64,000 nucleotides of DNA from the NCBI GenBank assembly GCA_024639905.1, contig JAHEGE010000001.1, positions 558,001 to 622,000 on the forward strand. The letters run 5' to 3'. The notes beneath the pieces were generated by a model, which was not told where the DNA came from, searched no databases, and worked only from the letters and a program-made list of their open reading frames with translations. The position numbers were made by a program, and so were the translations under genes. Below, piece after piece: positions 18,515-29,429 of this stretch. Origin of the DNA: Gammaproteobacteria bacterium (GTDB lineage: Bacteria > Pseudomonadota > Gammaproteobacteria > Pseudomonadales > Pseudohongiellaceae). The first letter of the stretch is position 1. The number at the start of each line of letters is the position of its first letter.

Positions 18515-19926
18515 TCGGTGAATTCACGTTAGTTGAGCTTGCGCAGCAGCTAGGGCTAGAAGCCCCGGCAGTCGATGTGGCTTTTCGCCGCGTCTCAACC
18601 GACACCCGCACACTCGAAGCTGGCGACTTGTATGTGGCGCTAAGTGGGACGCATTTCGATGGCAATGCGTTCATCGATGCCGCAATCGAGCGTGGTGCGG
18701 CGGGCGTTGTTACGACGCGCGCTTGCGCTTCCGTTCGGTGCCCCTGTCTCACGGTGCCAGACACCCTAGCGGCCTTTGCGGCGATCTCGCGCCTCAATCG
18801 ACGGCGCGGTGCGGCTACACTCATCGCGTTAACGGGCAGCCAAGGCAAGACGTCTGTGAAGGAGATGCTTGGCAGTATCCTTGCTGTCGAAGACAGCACG
18901 CTAATTACCTCGGCGAATCTAAACAACACGGTCGGAGTGCCGCAAACTCTCCTCGGATTAGAGGCCACGCATCGCTATGCGGTGATCGAGATGGGCGCCA
19001 ATGGCGCAGGCGAGATCGCCTTTAGCGTGGCCGCGGCAGAGCCTGACGTTGCGTTAATCACCAAAGCCAGTGCGGCCCACATCGAAGGCTTCGGCTCTTT
19101 GCAGGGCATCGTCGAGGCCAAGGGTGAGATCATCGATGGTCTCGCCGCCACCGGAGTCGCCGTGTTGAATGCGAACGATCCCAATTGTGGCCAGTGGATC
19201 GCACGCGCAGGTGGTCGCCCCATTCGACTGTTCAGTTTAGGAGGTAGAGTCAGTAGCGCTGACTATCGCAGTACCGCGTCCCATCTGCTGGCAGACGGAC
19301 GCCTGGCCTATACGCTAATCACGCCGCAAGGCGAAGTCGCGATTGAGTCGGCACTGATTGGCAACCACAATGTTGAGAACGCACTGGCGGCGGCGGCGTG
19401 CGCACTAGAGGCCGGCGCGTCACTCGCCTCTGTAAGATTGGGTCTGGCGCAGGCGCAACCGGTGCCAGGTCGACTATTTCCCTCAATAGGTCGGGCAGGG
19501 TGCCGACTATTAGATGATACCTATAATGCGAGCCCCGATTCCTTCCGCGCCGGCATCGAAGTGCTGATGGCAGCCGAGGGCAGTCAAGTGTTGGTTGCCG
19601 GCGAAATGTTTGAGCTCGGCGACGAGGCGGAGGATGCTCACCGCGATGTAGGAGAATTTGCTGCGGCCTGTCATGTGCCGCAGCTTCTGGCGCTTGGTGA
19701 GCAGTGCGGCGCTATGGTCGATGCGTACACGGCAGCAGGTGGCAGGCATGCGCAGCTTTTCGCAAGTCATGAGGCTTTGGCGAATGCCTGTTTAGAGCGC
19801 GCGCACGACGGTAGGGTATTCCTTATTAAAGGATCGCGCGGAGCAAGGATGGAGAAAATAGTCGCGGCGCTAGCTGCGGACGATGAGTCTGCTGCAGCGT
19901 CAACTACTGAAGATAATCGTCACTAG
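18511..19926 (+). CDS. murF: UDP-MurNAc-tripeptide--D-alanyl-D-alanine ligase
   Basis: Last cytoplasmic Mur ligase: attaches D-Ala-D-Ala to give the UDP-MurNAc-pentapeptide. The 471-aa product has the N-terminal uridine-binding region (FRRVSTDTRTLEAGDLYVAL), P-loop ALTGSQGKTSVKEM, NLNNTVGVPQTLL, and LLDDTYNASPDSFRAGI. Start is GTG 18511. It carries a slightly Ala-rich C-terminus. Positioned between murE and mraY as expected. Confidence 0.97.
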   Translation: MIGEFTLVELAQQLGLEAPAVDVAFRRVSTDTRTLEAGDLYVALSGTHFDGNAFIDAAIERGAAGVVTTRACASVRCPCLTVPDTLAAFAAISRLNRRRGAATLIALTGSQGKTSVKEMLGSILAVEDSTLITSANLNNTVGVPQTLLGLEATHRYAVIEMGANGAGEIAFSVAAAEPDVALITKASAAHIEGFGSLQGIVEAKGEIIDGLAATGVAVLNANDPNCGQWIARAGGRPIRLFSLGGRVSSADYRSTASHLLADGRLAYTLITPQGEVAIESALIGNHNVENALAAAACALEAGASLASVRLGLAQAQPVPGRLFPSIGRAGCRLLDDTYNASPDSFRAGIEVLMAAEGSQVLVAGEMFELGDEAEDAHRDVGEFAAACHVPQLLALGEQCGAMVDAYTAAGGRHAQLFASHEALANACLERAHDGRVFLIKGSRGARMEKIVAALAADDESAAASTTEDNRH

Positions 19927-19944
19927 GACAAGGACAGAAACCCA

Positions 19945-21027
19945 ATGCTGGTATGGTTATCAGACACTCTCATGCAGCTGCACAGCGCGTTCTCCGTGCT
20001 GCAGTACATTACTATTCGAGGCATCTTCTCACTGCTCACAGCGCTCGGCGTCTCCCTGCTCGTGGGTCCCGTGCTTATTCGGAAGCTGCGCGAGAATCAA
20101 ATCGGGCAAGTGGTTCGCGACGACGGCCCCCAAAGCCACCTGAGCAAAGCGGGAACACCCACCATGGGTGGCGCCCTAATCCTCGTTGGTATCACAGTCA
20201 GCACGCTGCTGTGGTCAGACCTTAGCAATCATTACGTGTGGGTCCTCTTGCTCGTGACGCTCGCCTTTGGCGCCGTGGGCTGGGTTGACGATTACCGGAA
20301 AATTTTCCGCAAGAATCCCGTTGGCCTGCCTGCGCGCTGGAAGTATTTGTGGCAATCGCTTATCGGTCTGGTTGCGGCCGTGGTGCTTTATCAGTCGGCG
20401 CTGGGGCCTAACGAGATTGAGTACATCATCCCGTTCTTCAAGTCGGTGGCGATTAACCTCGGTCTGTTCTATATCGTTATCAGCTATTTCTTCATCGTGG
20501 GATTCAGTAACGCGGTGAATCTAACGGATGGCCTCGACGGCCTCGCCATCTTGCCGTCTGTGCTAGTAGGGGGCGCATTAGGCGCTATCGCCTATCTTGC
20601 CGGCCACACAGAGTTCTCAGCCTATCTCCAGATTCCCTACGTAGCGGGTTCGGGTGAGGTGGTGATCTTCGCAGGCGCGTTGGTTGGTGCTGGCCTTGGA
20701 TTCCTTTGGTTCAATACCTACCCTGCGCAAATATTTATGGGTGACGTGGGCGCGCTCGCCCTCGGTGCAGCATTAGGCACGATGGCGATCATCGTGCGGC
20801 ACGAGCTCGTGCTAGTCATTATGGGTGGCGTGTTCGTCGTCGAGACGCTTTCGGTCATGTTGCAGGTTGGCTCGTTCAAACTGCGCGGCAAGCGTATCTT
20901 CAAGATGGCGCCGATTCATCATCATTTCGAACTCATGGGCTGGCCAGAGCCGCGCGTGATCGTCCGCTTCTGGATTGTGACGGTCATGCTGGTGTTGGTC
21001 GGCCTCGCGACACTTAAGCTGCGATAG
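19945..21027 (+). CDS. mraY: Phospho-N-acetylmuramoyl-pentapeptide-transferase
   Basis: Integral membrane enzyme that transfers phospho-MurNAc-pentapeptide to undecaprenyl phosphate, forming lipid I. The 360-aa product has about ten membrane helices and the family motifs [27 protein letters not shown] (catalytic Asp pair), [14 protein letters not shown] and [12 protein letters not shown], ending with the MAPIHHHFE loop. ATG 19945, 18 bases after murF. Confidence 0.98.
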   Translation: MLVWLSDTLMQLHSAFSVLQYITIRGIFSLLTALGVSLLVGPVLIRKLRENQIGQVVRDDGPQSHLSKAGTPTMGGALILVGITVSTLLWSDLSNHYVWVLLLVTLAFGAVGWVDDYRKIFRKNPVGLPARWKYLWQSLIGLVAAVVLYQSALGPNEIEYIIPFFKSVAINLGLFYIVISYFFIVGFSNAVNLTDGLDGLAILPSVLVGGALGAIAYLAGHTEFSAYLQIPYVAGSGEVVIFAGALVGAGLGFLWFNTYPAQIFMGDVGALALGAALGTMAIIVRHELVLVIMGGVFVVETLSVMLQVGSFKLRGKRIFKMAPIHHHFELMGWPEPRVIVRFWIVTVMLVLVGLATLKLR

Positions 21028-21036
21028 AGACGAGGA

Positions 21037-22479
21037 GTGGGGTTGAGTCAACGCGAAGCAGGCGATAGCGATGAGGGCGGCGATTTAGCCGGTCTCTCGC
21101 TGGTTCTCGGTCTTGGCGCAACCGGCTATTCCTGTGCGCGCTACTTGCATGGATTGGGCGTGGAATTTGCGGTGTTAGACAGTCGCGCAGCGCCACCGTT
21201 GCTGGCGTCCTATTTGCAAGAGTTCCCCGATGCGCAGGTCGAGCTTGGAGAGTTTAAGGTTGAGCAATTGTGCAGGGCGAGTCGTCTCATCGTGAGCCCC
21301 GGTATCGCCGTGTCGACGCCCGCGATTGCCGCGGCGGCTGCTGCTGGGGTGGAAATCCTGGGTGATATCGCGTTGTTCGCGCGTGCGGCGCAAGCGCCGA
21401 TTGTTGCGGTCACCGGATCGAACGGCAAGAGCACTGTGGTGGCGCTACTCGCAGCGATCCTGCGGAAAAACGGCAGCGCATTCGGTCTCGGCGGCAACCT
21501 CGATGGTGAGAATTTTAAGCCGGCCTTAGAGTTGCTCATCGCAGAACGAGAGGGCGCTCGACGCAGCGATTTATTTGTACTGGAGCTGTCGAGCTTCCAA
21601 CTCGAGACGACTCGCGAGCTGAATGCCACCGCCGTTGCTCTATTGAATTTAAGCGAAGACCACATGGACAGATACGCCGATTCGACGGCCTATCTCAGTG
21701 CTAAGCAGGCGATTTTTAATGGCGCGCAGTGCGCCGTGGTCAACGTAGACGATCCGTTGACTCGGCCGCCACAACCGATGGCGTCTAGCCTCGCCTACAA
21801 GCCCAGCGGAGAGTGCTCAGACGGTCTCGGTATCGGCGGCGCAGGAAACCGCTCTCTGTGTTGGCAAGGCGAGCCGTTTCTCGATTTAGAGGCCTGTGGT
21901 TTGAGAGGGAGTCACAATCGAAGCAACCTCATGGCTGCCGCGGGGCTCGCTATTGCGCTGGGCGTGCCCCTAACGGCTATCGCTGCCGGTGCAACCAGCT
22001 TTCGCGGGCTTCCCCATCGTTCGCAGTGGGTGTGCGAGGCGCATGGTGTCGAGTTTTATAACGACTCTAAGGGCACGAACGTCGGCGCGTCGCTCGCCGC
22101 TATTGTGGGCATAGGCGAGCGAGTAGTGGCGGCGAAGTCTAGCGCGCGCCTCGTCGTGATCGCTGGCGGCGAGGGCAAGGGCGCTAACTTTTCGCCGTTG
22201 GCGCCGGCTCTCGCGCAATTTGCGAGGTACGTAGTGCTTATCGGCAGAGATGCCGACCGGATCGAGGCAGACACGGCGCAAGCGCGAGGAAGCTGCGAGG
22301 CCATTTTCGCCGCTGATATGGCGGCGGCGGTCTCCGCGGCAGTCGACGCCGCGCAAGCCGGCGATGCGGTGCTTTTGTCACCGGCCTGTGCGAGTTTCGA
22401 TATGTTCGATAATTTTCAGCATCGCGGCGATGAGTTTATCGCCTGTGTTAGCGCGGCAGTCGCGCAGAGCGAAAACTGA
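21037..22479 (+). CDS. murD: UDP-N-acetylmuramoyl-L-alanine--D-glutamate ligase
   Basis: Mur ligase adding D-Glu. The 480-aa product shows an N-terminal Rossmann-like LVLGLGATGYSCARYL, P-loop AVTGSNGKSTVVALL, NLSEDHMDRYADSTAY, and the C-terminal FYNDSKGTNVGASLAAI and LLSPACASFDMFDNF. The start is uncertain: GTG 21037 touches the GAGGAG box, while TTG 21043 would have five-base spacing; I keep the longer form. It is about 30-40 aa longer than E. coli MurD, partly through an insertion near residues 250-275. Confidence 0.95.
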   Translation: MGLSQREAGDSDEGGDLAGLSLVLGLGATGYSCARYLHGLGVEFAVLDSRAAPPLLASYLQEFPDAQVELGEFKVEQLCRASRLIVSPGIAVSTPAIAAAAAAGVEILGDIALFARAAQAPIVAVTGSNGKSTVVALLAAILRKNGSAFGLGGNLDGENFKPALELLIAEREGARRSDLFVLELSSFQLETTRELNATAVALLNLSEDHMDRYADSTAYLSAKQAIFNGAQCAVVNVDDPLTRPPQPMASSLAYKPSGECSDGLGIGGAGNRSLCWQGEPFLDLEACGLRGSHNRSNLMAAAGLAIALGVPLTAIAAGATSFRGLPHRSQWVCEAHGVEFYNDSKGTNVGASLAAIVGIGERVVAAKSSARLVVIAGGEGKGANFSPLAPALAQFARYVVLIGRDADRIEADTAQARGSCEAIFAADMAAAVSAAVDAAQAGDAVLLSPACASFDMFDNFQHRGDEFIACVSAAVAQSEN

Positions 22480-22508
22480 CAGAGCGTCGGCAAGGAGAAC
22501 CTAGGCAC

Positions 22509-23711
22509 ATGGTAACCATGACAAGAGCGAAGCCGCTGGCGCCGACTGAGACCTTTGTGCGAGCGCCTGCGCGGCCGCTTAACACGGTGCTCCTCGCAAC
22601 CTTGGGTTTGCTCTGTATCGGTATTTTGATGATGACTTCCGCCTCGGTCGAAATAGCGAGCTCGGCGACCGGTGACGCCTTTTATTATTTTAAACGACAG
22701 GCTATTTTCGCCTGTATCGGGTTATGTGCAGGAGGGGTTACGCTCGCGCTGCCGCTCGCGCTCTGGCGTCGATTCTCGCTTCTGTTCATGCTTGGCTCTT
22801 TCGTCTTGTTAATCGCAGTGCTCGTACCCGGTATCGGTAAGACGGTTAACGGCAGCACGCGCTGGATCGACCTAGGCCTCTTCGACCTTCAGCCCTCTGA
22901 ACCTGCGAAGCTCTTTATCGTAATGTTCCTTGCGGATTTTCTACAACGCAATTATGTCGAGGTGAGAGAGAACTGGCGGGAATTCTTCATCCCATTAATC
23001 ATCGCCTCAGCAGCATCTATCCTGCTGCAGATGGAGCCCGATCACGGGGCGTTAGTCATCCTCTTCGCCACCACCTTCTGCCTGCTGTTTCTCGCCGGCG
23101 CTAAAATCCTACGCGTTTTATCCTTGGTCGTTGTTGCAGGCGCTGGCTTCAGTTGGATTGCCTACAATAAGGCGCATGTCATCGCGCGCTTTACCTCGTT
23201 CATGGATCCGTGGGCCGAGGAAAACGTGTATGGCGACGGCTATCAGCTCGCCCAATCACTCATCGCCTTCGGCCGTGGTGAGTGGTTCGGTACGGGGCTA
23301 GGGCAGAGTATTCAGAAGCTCTATTTCCTGCCCGAGGCCCACACGGATTTCGTGTTAGCGATTATTGGCGAGGAGTTCGGTCTGCTCGGCGTCGCGATCG
23401 TCATCGGCCTTTTCTGTGTGCTCGTTGTGCGTGCCTTTGCTATCGGGCGCATGGCTGAAAGGAAGCAGAGTTTATTCGCGGCCTTCTTCGCCTACGGTCT
23501 TGGTTTGTTATTTGCCGGTCAAACGCTAATCAATGTTGGGGTGAATATCGGGCTTCTGCCAACGAAGGGCCTGACTCTGCCATTCCTTAGCTACGGTGGC
23601 GCGAGCCTAATCATGAGCTGCGTCATGGCGGCGATGCTCATACGAATTCAATACGAGACCGAATCGCTGGCCGCGCCAGCAGCCGACAAACCTTCAGGGC
23701 TGCGAGGATGA
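22509..23711 (+). CDS. ftsW: Peptidoglycan glycosyltransferase FtsW (SEDS family)
   Basis: Septal SEDS-family glycan polymerase working with FtsI. The 400-aa product has about ten membrane helices; landmarks are NGSTRWIDLGLFDLQPSE, MEPDHGALVILFATTF, EAHTDFVLAIIGEEFGLL and the C-terminal LPFLSYGGASLIMSC. Ribosome site CAAGGAG lies upstream of ATG 22509. The stop overlaps murG by 4 bp. Confidence 0.97.
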   Translation: MVTMTRAKPLAPTETFVRAPARPLNTVLLATLGLLCIGILMMTSASVEIASSATGDAFYYFKRQAIFACIGLCAGGVTLALPLALWRRFSLLFMLGSFVLLIAVLVPGIGKTVNGSTRWIDLGLFDLQPSEPAKLFIVMFLADFLQRNYVEVRENWREFFIPLIIASAASILLQMEPDHGALVILFATTFCLLFLAGAKILRVLSLVVVAGAGFSWIAYNKAHVIARFTSFMDPWAEENVYGDGYQLAQSLIAFGRGEWFGTGLGQSIQKLYFLPEAHTDFVLAIIGEEFGLLGVAIVIGLFCVLVVRAFAIGRMAERKQSLFAAFFAYGLGLLFAGQTLINVGVNIGLLPTKGLTLPFLSYGGASLIMSCVMAAMLIRIQYETESLAAPAADKPSGLRG

Positions 23712-24811
23712 GCGTCGAGCGGGTATTGATTATGGCGGCAGGCACGGGCGGGCATGTATTCCCCGCGCTGGCTATTGCGCGCCAACTCGAAGCGCACGGC
23801 GTCAAGGTTGACTGGTTAGGCACGCCAAATGGTATGGAGAACCGACTTCTGGAAGGCTCGGGCATTCCTGTCCACACCATCGATGCCAAGGGTTTGAAAG
23901 GGAAGGGGCTCTCTCGTCTGCTTGGCGCGCCCTGGATGCTGATGCGCTCGCTTTGGCAGAGCCTGGCGATCCTGCGCGCTGTCCAACCCGATTGCGTGCT
24001 TGGGATGGGCGGATACGTCTCAGGCCCCGGCGGGCTTGCAGCGAAACTGTTAGGGCGCAGACTGGTCTTGCACGAGCAAAATGCCGTGGCCGGCTTGAGC
24101 AATCGCGCCTTGGCACTGCTCGCTGATGATGTTCTGGAGGCGTTCCCCGATACCTTTAAGGCCGGCCCTAGAGTCCTTGCCGTCGGCAACCCCGTTCGAG
24201 CAGACATCGAGGCATTGGGCGACACCTTGCCGGCGTTAGCCCCGGCTTCGCGCCCGCTTCGCTTGCTCGTGCTAGGGGGGAGTCAGGGCGCGCAGGCGAT
24301 CAATCGGGTATTGCCGGCGGCACTCAGTAGAATGCAGCAGCAGGCGGGTTCCATGCCCGAGGTGCGTCATCAGACCGGCGCTGCGCAGTTGGACGACGCC
24401 TTGGCAGCGTACAGCGATGCAGGAGTGGAGATCGGTGCGAACCTGTCCGTTTCGGCGTTCATCGATGATATGGCGGCGGCGTATGCCTGGGCAGACTTGG
24501 TGTTATGTCGATCGGGCGCCAGCACGGTGAGCGAGCTTGCCGTGGCGGGGAGGCCATCACTACTCGTGCCTTACCCGTATCATAAAGACCAGCAACAGCA
24601 CCACAATGCCCGTTGGCTGAGTGCCGTGGGTGGCGCGATAGTGATCGAGCAAGCCGCGCTAGAGAGCGCGCAATTGGCGGCGCAGCTGCTCGCTTTGGAC
24701 ACAGGTCGTGAGGCTTTGCATGCGATGGCTCTTGCGGCACACGCACGCGCGCAGCGCGGTGTGGATGTCCGCATTGCGGCGCTATTAAGGGGGAAGGGCG
24801 ATGCCCGCTAA
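23708..24811 (+). CDS. murG: UDP-GlcNAc--lipid I N-acetylglucosaminyltransferase MurG
   Basis: Peripheral membrane glycosyltransferase that converts lipid I to lipid II. The 367-aa GT-B fold product has the Gly-rich loop [62 protein letters not shown] and the nucleotide-sugar site [15 protein letters not shown]. Start ATG 23708 overlaps the ftsW stop; the end overlaps the murC start by 11 bp. Confidence 0.98.
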   Translation: MSVERVLIMAAGTGGHVFPALAIARQLEAHGVKVDWLGTPNGMENRLLEGSGIPVHTIDAKGLKGKGLSRLLGAPWMLMRSLWQSLAILRAVQPDCVLGMGGYVSGPGGLAAKLLGRRLVLHEQNAVAGLSNRALALLADDVLEAFPDTFKAGPRVLAVGNPVRADIEALGDTLPALAPASRPLRLLVLGGSQGAQAINRVLPAALSRMQQQAGSMPEVRHQTGAAQLDDALAAYSDAGVEIGANLSVSAFIDDMAAAYAWADLVLCRSGASTVSELAVAGRPSLLVPYPYHKDQQQHHNARWLSAVGGAIVIEQAALESAQLAAQLLALDTGREALHAMALAAHARAQRGVDVRIAALLRGKGDAR

Positions 24812-26255
24812 GCGAGCACAACATAGCGTGCCTGAGATGCGCAGGATTAAGACGCTGCATTTCATCGGTATTGGCGGGGCCGGCATGTGCGGCATCGCCG
24901 AAGTGTTGCTAAACCAAGGTTACGCAGTGACCGGGTCTGATATTGCTGAATCGGCAAACACAAACCGGTTGACGATGCTGGGCGCGACGGTCTTCATCGG
25001 TCATGAAGAGAGCAATATTGAGGCGGCTGATGTCGTTGTGTATTCGAGCGCGGTAACCGAAAAAAATCCGGAGATGCGAGCGGCCGTGGAGGCCAACCTG
25101 CCCTTAATCGCGCGCGCCGAAATGCTCGCGGAATTGATGCGCTATCGGCACGCGATCGCGATCGCCGGCACTCATGGAAAAACGACGACGACGAGCTTGC
25201 TCGCGTCGGTGCTAGCGGCTAGCGGCGCTGACCCGACGTTTATTATCGGTGGTTTGCTCAACAGCGCCGGCACAAACGCGAGACTGGGCGAGAGCCGCTA
25301 TTTAGTCGCAGAAGCCGACGAAAGCGATGCGTCGTTTATGCACCTTCAGCCCATGGTTGCGGTGGTCACCAATATCGAGGCGGACCACATGAGCACGTAT
25401 GGCGGAGACTTCGATCGCCTGAAACAGACTTTCATCAATTTCCTACACAATCTGCCGTTCTATGGCCTGGCTGTGCTTTGTATTGATGACGACGCGGTGC
25501 GCGAGATCATGCCGCAGGTGTCGCGTCCAAAATTAACCTACGGCTTTTCCGAGGACGCGGACTTCCGCATCGACAATCTGGAGCAGTCTGGGGCGCGCAC
25601 ATGCTTCGACGTGCTGCGCCGAGAGACTGGGGTGCGATACGGCTTAGCGCTAAATATGCCGGGTCGGCATAACGCCTTGAATGCGACTGCTGCGCTGGCC
25701 GTCGCGGTGGATGAAGGGCTCGACTTCGAGGCTATATCTCACGGAATAGAAGGGTTTACGGGAGTAGGGCGGCGCTTCGATGTGCAGGGCGATTTCATGT
25801 TCGGCATGGACCCCGCCGCGCGTAGAAACAAAGCCATGCTGGTCGATGACTACGGCCACCACCCCGCCGAGGTGTCAGCGACGCTTAAGGCGCTGCGCGA
25901 GGGATGGCCTGAGCGCCGCGTGGTAATGATTTTCCAACCGCACCGCTTCAGTCGAACTAGCGATCTCTATGAGGATTTCGTGGATGTGCTGAGCGAGGTC
26001 GACGTCTTGCTTTTGCTAGAAGTGTATTCTGCTGGTGAGAAGAGGATTCCAGGTGCCGATTCGCGCAGCCTAAGCCGCAGTATTCGTCTGCGTGGCAAAG
26101 TCGATCCGATTTTCGTGCAAGACGAAGGCGATATCGCCGACATACTAGATGGCGTCGTGCAGGCAGACGACATCGTGATTACGCAGGGTGCGGGCAGCGT
26201 TGGTGCGCTGGCTAAACAGCTGTCAGCGGCGCTTGAGGCGCGAGAAAGTCATTGA
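24801..26255 (+). CDS. murC: UDP-N-acetylmuramate--L-alanine ligase
   Basis: First Mur ligase, adding L-Ala to UDP-MurNAc. The 484-aa product has [18 protein letters not shown], the P-loop [31 protein letters not shown], and [19 protein letters not shown] followed by [13 protein letters not shown] 24801 lies inside the murG end after GGGAAGGG. Length is standard. Confidence 0.98.
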   Translation: MPAKRAQHSVPEMRRIKTLHFIGIGGAGMCGIAEVLLNQGYAVTGSDIAESANTNRLTMLGATVFIGHEESNIEAADVVVYSSAVTEKNPEMRAAVEANLPLIARAEMLAELMRYRHAIAIAGTHGKTTTTSLLASVLAASGADPTFIIGGLLNSAGTNARLGESRYLVAEADESDASFMHLQPMVAVVTNIEADHMSTYGGDFDRLKQTFINFLHNLPFYGLAVLCIDDDAVREIMPQVSRPKLTYGFSEDADFRIDNLEQSGARTCFDVLRRETGVRYGLALNMPGRHNALNATAALAVAVDEGLDFEAISHGIEGFTGVGRRFDVQGDFMFGMDPAARRNKAMLVDDYGHHPAEVSATLKALREGWPERRVVMIFQPHRFSRTSDLYEDFVDVLSEVDVLLLLEVYSAGEKRIPGADSRSLSRSIRLRGKVDPIFVQDEGDIADILDGVVQADDIVITQGAGSVGALAKQLSAALEARESH

Positions 26256-26299
26256 GTCACAGGCCCAGCTACCGATAACACACGCCTAGAGGCGGAGAA

Positions 26300-27271
26300 A
26301 TGAAAGAACAGTTTGACAGCCAGAGAGTGATCGACACCGCAGGGCACGTCGTCGTGCTAATGGGCGGCACCTCGGCCGAGCGCGAAATTTCACTCTTGAG
26401 CGGCAAGGCCACGGTGGCGAGCCTGCAGCGCTGCGGCGTGCAGGTTACTGCGCTGGATGTAGGCGCTCGGGTCGTTTCTGAGCTCGCCGCGTTAAATCCA
26501 GATTTCGTCCTCAATATGCTGCACGGAGAACGAGGCGAGGATGGGGTCATTCAAGGGCTGCTGGAATTACTCGATGTGCCTTACAGTGGCTCTGGTGTTC
26601 TCGCCTCGGCGCTCGCGATGGACAAGATTCGCGCTAAGCAAATTTGGTTACAGGAAGGCCTGGCAAGCGCCGATTTCGAGCTGCTAACAGGCGCTACCGA
26701 TTGGCAGGCAGTATTCGCGCGCTTGGGCACTAGCGTGGTCAAGCCGGTCAACGGCGGCTCGAGTCTCGGCATCACGAAAGCCGAGAGTGCAGAGGCGCTG
26801 CGCGAGGCCTATCTAGAGGCACTCAAACTCGATGCGAAGGTGATGGCTGAGACCTGCATTGAAGGCGGCGAGTATACCGTTACGGTACTCAACGGTGTGG
26901 TTTTGCCGATCATTGAATTGCAGTCAGGTGGAAAGATCTACGACTACGACGCCAAATATATTACCCACAACGCCGACCCCATATGCCCCGCCCGTCTCGG
27001 CGCGGAAGAGGCCGCGGAGCTTTCGCAGATGGCCTTGCATGCCTACGCGGCGCTGGGTTGCCGCGGTACGGCCCGCGTAGATGCGATGCGCGATCGTGAT
27101 GGGCGTTTCCTCCTGCTCGAACTGAACACGTTGCCGGGCATGACCGAGCATAGCTTCGTGCCCTTGTCTGCGTCGGTTATTGGCATCGGCTTCGATGAGT
27201 TAGTGCTGCGCATCATCGACCAGGCGCTACCACAGGTGCAGTTAGGCGAGTCAATCCATGAGAGTAGCTAG
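26300..27271 (+). CDS. ddlB: D-alanine--D-alanine ligase
   Basis: ATP-grasp enzyme making the D-Ala-D-Ala dipeptide used by MurF. The 323-aa product has VLMGGTSAEREISLLSGKA, MLHGERGEDGVIQGLLELL, the GGSSLGI loop, ETCIEGGEYTVTVL and LELNTLPGMTEHSFVP. It is directly adjacent to ftsQ: the TAG stop is immediately followed by the ftsQ ATG. The position between murC and ftsQ supports the DdlB form. Confidence 0.97.
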   Translation: MKEQFDSQRVIDTAGHVVVLMGGTSAEREISLLSGKATVASLQRCGVQVTALDVGARVVSELAALNPDFVLNMLHGERGEDGVIQGLLELLDVPYSGSGVLASALAMDKIRAKQIWLQEGLASADFELLTGATDWQAVFARLGTSVVKPVNGGSSLGITKAESAEALREAYLEALKLDAKVMAETCIEGGEYTVTVLNGVVLPIIELQSGGKIYDYDAKYITHNADPICPARLGAEEAAELSQMALHAYAALGCRGTARVDAMRDRDGRFLLLELNTLPGMTEHSFVPLSASVIGIGFDELVLRIIDQALPQVQLGESIHESS

Positions 27272-28108
27272 ATGAGAGCAGAGCGACGAGAACAGCCCGC
27301 CAGGCGCCGAGGCGCACATGCGGTCCGCAACACGCAGCCGCTGCCTGCGAAGCCTGAGTCTGGCGTTAAGCGTGTCTTGCTCCGCACGGCACTTGCGATA
27401 GCTGCGTTGGCTGCCTGCGTCGCGTTATTCGCGCCGCAATTAAGTGGGCAGCGAGCTCAGCTCGTGAGCGCGGTGAGCAAGCCCATCTCCAAGCTGCAAA
27501 TCGAGGACCAATGGCAGCGCGTGAACGAAGCCGAGGTGATGGCTATTTTGCGGCGCTATGTAGGCAGCGGCTTCTTTGAATTCGATCTCGACGGCGTCAG
27601 TCGCGATCTCGAGGCTTTGCCTTGGGTGGCAAGCGTCGAGCTGCGTCGAGTATGGCCCGACACGCTTGCCCTACATCTCAAGGAAGAGGTGCCGATAGCT
27701 CAGTGGGGGCAAGGTCACTTATTGAATCAGTATGGGCAGCTATTTAGCCCAAGCAACGCTGCCGATTTCACTGACCTGCCTCGACTGCAAGGTCCCGACG
27801 CAAGCCAAGATCAGGTCATGCAGCAATATAAACAGCTAAGTCAGGTGCTTATGCCTGCAGGGCTGCGGCTGAATGCGTTGGAGCTCAATCAACGCGGCAG
27901 TTGGAGCATGGTGATTAATACCATGCGAGTTGAGGCGGGGCGCGGAGACGTCCTCAATAAGACGCAGCGCTTCGCGCGCTTCTATGTGCAGCAGGACAGC
28001 GCCGAAACTGCGCAGTTCGAATCGGTAGACCTGCGTTACGGCAACGGTATAGCAGTGAAGAAGAAGGCGCTGATTCTCGCTCCATTGAGCGATGTCGCAC
28101 AGCGATAA
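27272..28108 (+). CDS. ftsQ: Cell division protein FtsQ
   Basis: Bitopic divisome protein that recruits FtsL/FtsB. The 278-aa product has a basic, Arg-rich cytoplasmic tail, one membrane helix (VLLRTALAIAALAACVALF, about 31-49), a POTRA domain (about 70-140; ISKLQIEDQWQRVNEAEV, ALPWVASVELRRVWPDTL) and the FtsQ beta domain (LNQYGQLFSPSN, DLPRLQGPD). Start ATG 27272 has no spacer from ddl. Confidence 0.95.
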   Translation: MRAERREQPARRRGAHAVRNTQPLPAKPESGVKRVLLRTALAIAALAACVALFAPQLSGQRAQLVSAVSKPISKLQIEDQWQRVNEAEVMAILRRYVGSGFFEFDLDGVSRDLEALPWVASVELRRVWPDTLALHLKEEVPIAQWGQGHLLNQYGQLFSPSNAADFTDLPRLQGPDASQDQVMQQYKQLSQVLMPAGLRLNALELNQRGSWSMVINTMRVEAGRGDVLNKTQRFARFYVQQDSAETAQFESVDLRYGNGIAVKKKALILAPLSDVAQR

Positions 28109-28155
28109 ATTGATAGCCCGTCTGAAGAGGCGTGGCGCGTGAAGGATCTGAAAGT

Positions 28156-29391
28156 ATGAATGCGGCGGCGAGCGACAACATGATCGTAGGTCTGGATATT
28201 GGCACGTCTAAAGTCGTCGCCATAGTCGGCGAGATCATTGATGACGGCAGTCTCAATATCGTCGGCATCGGCAGTCATAGATCGCGTGGACTCAAGAAGG
28301 GCACGGTCGTCAATATTGAATCAACAGTAGAGTCGATTCAGCACGCGATAGCCGAGGCTGAGATGATGGCGGGTTGCCAGATCCACTCCGTCTACGCGGG
28401 CATCGCAGGCAGTCATATTCGCAGCATGAACTCCCATGGCATCGTTGCGATACGCGATGGAGAAGTCGAGCGCGCCGATATCGAGCGGGTCATCGATGCG
28501 GCGCAAGCGGTGGCGATCCCCGCAGACCAAAAGGTGCTGCATATCCTCCCGCAGGAATACCTTATCGATGCTCAGGAAGGCGTCAAAGAGCCTCTCGGTA
28601 TGTCCGGTGTTAGGTTGGAGGCGAAGGTGCATCTGGTGACCTGCGCGATTAACGCGGCGCAGAACATCGAGAAATGCATCAGGCGCTGCAATCTCGAGGT
28701 CGATGAAATCATACTAGAGCAGCTGGCCTCTGCGTATTCAGTGTTAACTGAAGACGAGAAAGAACTCGGCGTCTGCCTGGTTGATATCGGCGGCGGCACC
28801 AGCGACATCGCTATCTTCACCGAGGGGTCTATCCGTCATACCGGCGTAATACCCATCGCGGGTGATCAGGTCACTAACGACATTGCGATGGCTTTGCGTA
28901 CGCCAACTGATGACGCCGACGAAATCAAAAAAAAGTACGCCTGCGCCCTCACGCAGTTGGCGACAGGTGCCGACAGCATAAAGGTACCTAGTGTGGGTGA
29001 TCGTCCGCCACGGGAATTGTCTCGACAAGCCCTTGCTGAGGTGGTTGAACCTCGCTACGTAGAACTTTTCACACTGATACAGCAGGAGTTGAAGCGTAGC
29101 GGCTTCGAGCATCTTCTGGCAGCGGGTATCGTCCTTACCGGTGGCACCAGCAAGATGGAGGGAGTGGTAGATCTCGCTGAGGAAATTTTTCATGCGCCGG
29201 TCCGCATCGGAGCTCCTCATAATGTGGCGGGATTAGCCGATATAGTTCGAAACCCTGTCTACTCGACTGGAGTCGGGCTTCTTCTATACGGCCTCAAGCA
29301 GTTTCAAGAGCGTGGAGGCATCGTGGCTAAAGGTGAACCGCAGATCAATCTGGTTGGCCGCGTTAAAAGCTGGTTTCAGGGTAATAATTAG
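28156..29391 (+). CDS. ftsA: Cell division protein FtsA
   Basis: Actin-like membrane tether of FtsZ. I place the start at ATG 28156, preceded by AAGGA, giving [19 protein letters not shown] as in related FtsA; a GTG at 28132 is in frame. The 411-aa product has phosphate-1 motif [15 protein letters not shown], the [10 protein letters not shown] 1C-domain region, phosphate-2 [14 protein letters not shown], the adenosine motif [13 protein letters not shown], and a C-terminal amphipathic membrane-targeting helix ([10 protein letters not shown]). Confidence 0.97.
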   Translation: MNAAASDNMIVGLDIGTSKVVAIVGEIIDDGSLNIVGIGSHRSRGLKKGTVVNIESTVESIQHAIAEAEMMAGCQIHSVYAGIAGSHIRSMNSHGIVAIRDGEVERADIERVIDAAQAVAIPADQKVLHILPQEYLIDAQEGVKEPLGMSGVRLEAKVHLVTCAINAAQNIEKCIRRCNLEVDEIILEQLASAYSVLTEDEKELGVCLVDIGGGTSDIAIFTEGSIRHTGVIPIAGDQVTNDIAMALRTPTDDADEIKKKYACALTQLATGADSIKVPSVGDRPPRELSRQALAEVVEPRYVELFTLIQQELKRSGFEHLLAAGIVLTGGTSKMEGVVDLAEEIFHAPVRIGAPHNVAGLADIVRNPVYSTGVGLLLYGLKQFQERGGIVAKGEPQINLVGRVKSWFQGNN

Positions 29392-29429
29392 CGCACGAAG
29401 CGCACAAGAATCTTATTTTAGGGGGCATT

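Noticed and set aside
18138-18968. 276-codon antisense frame across murE/murF
   Set aside because: Arg/Ser-rich shadow frame with no recognisable domain, overlapping two certain genes.
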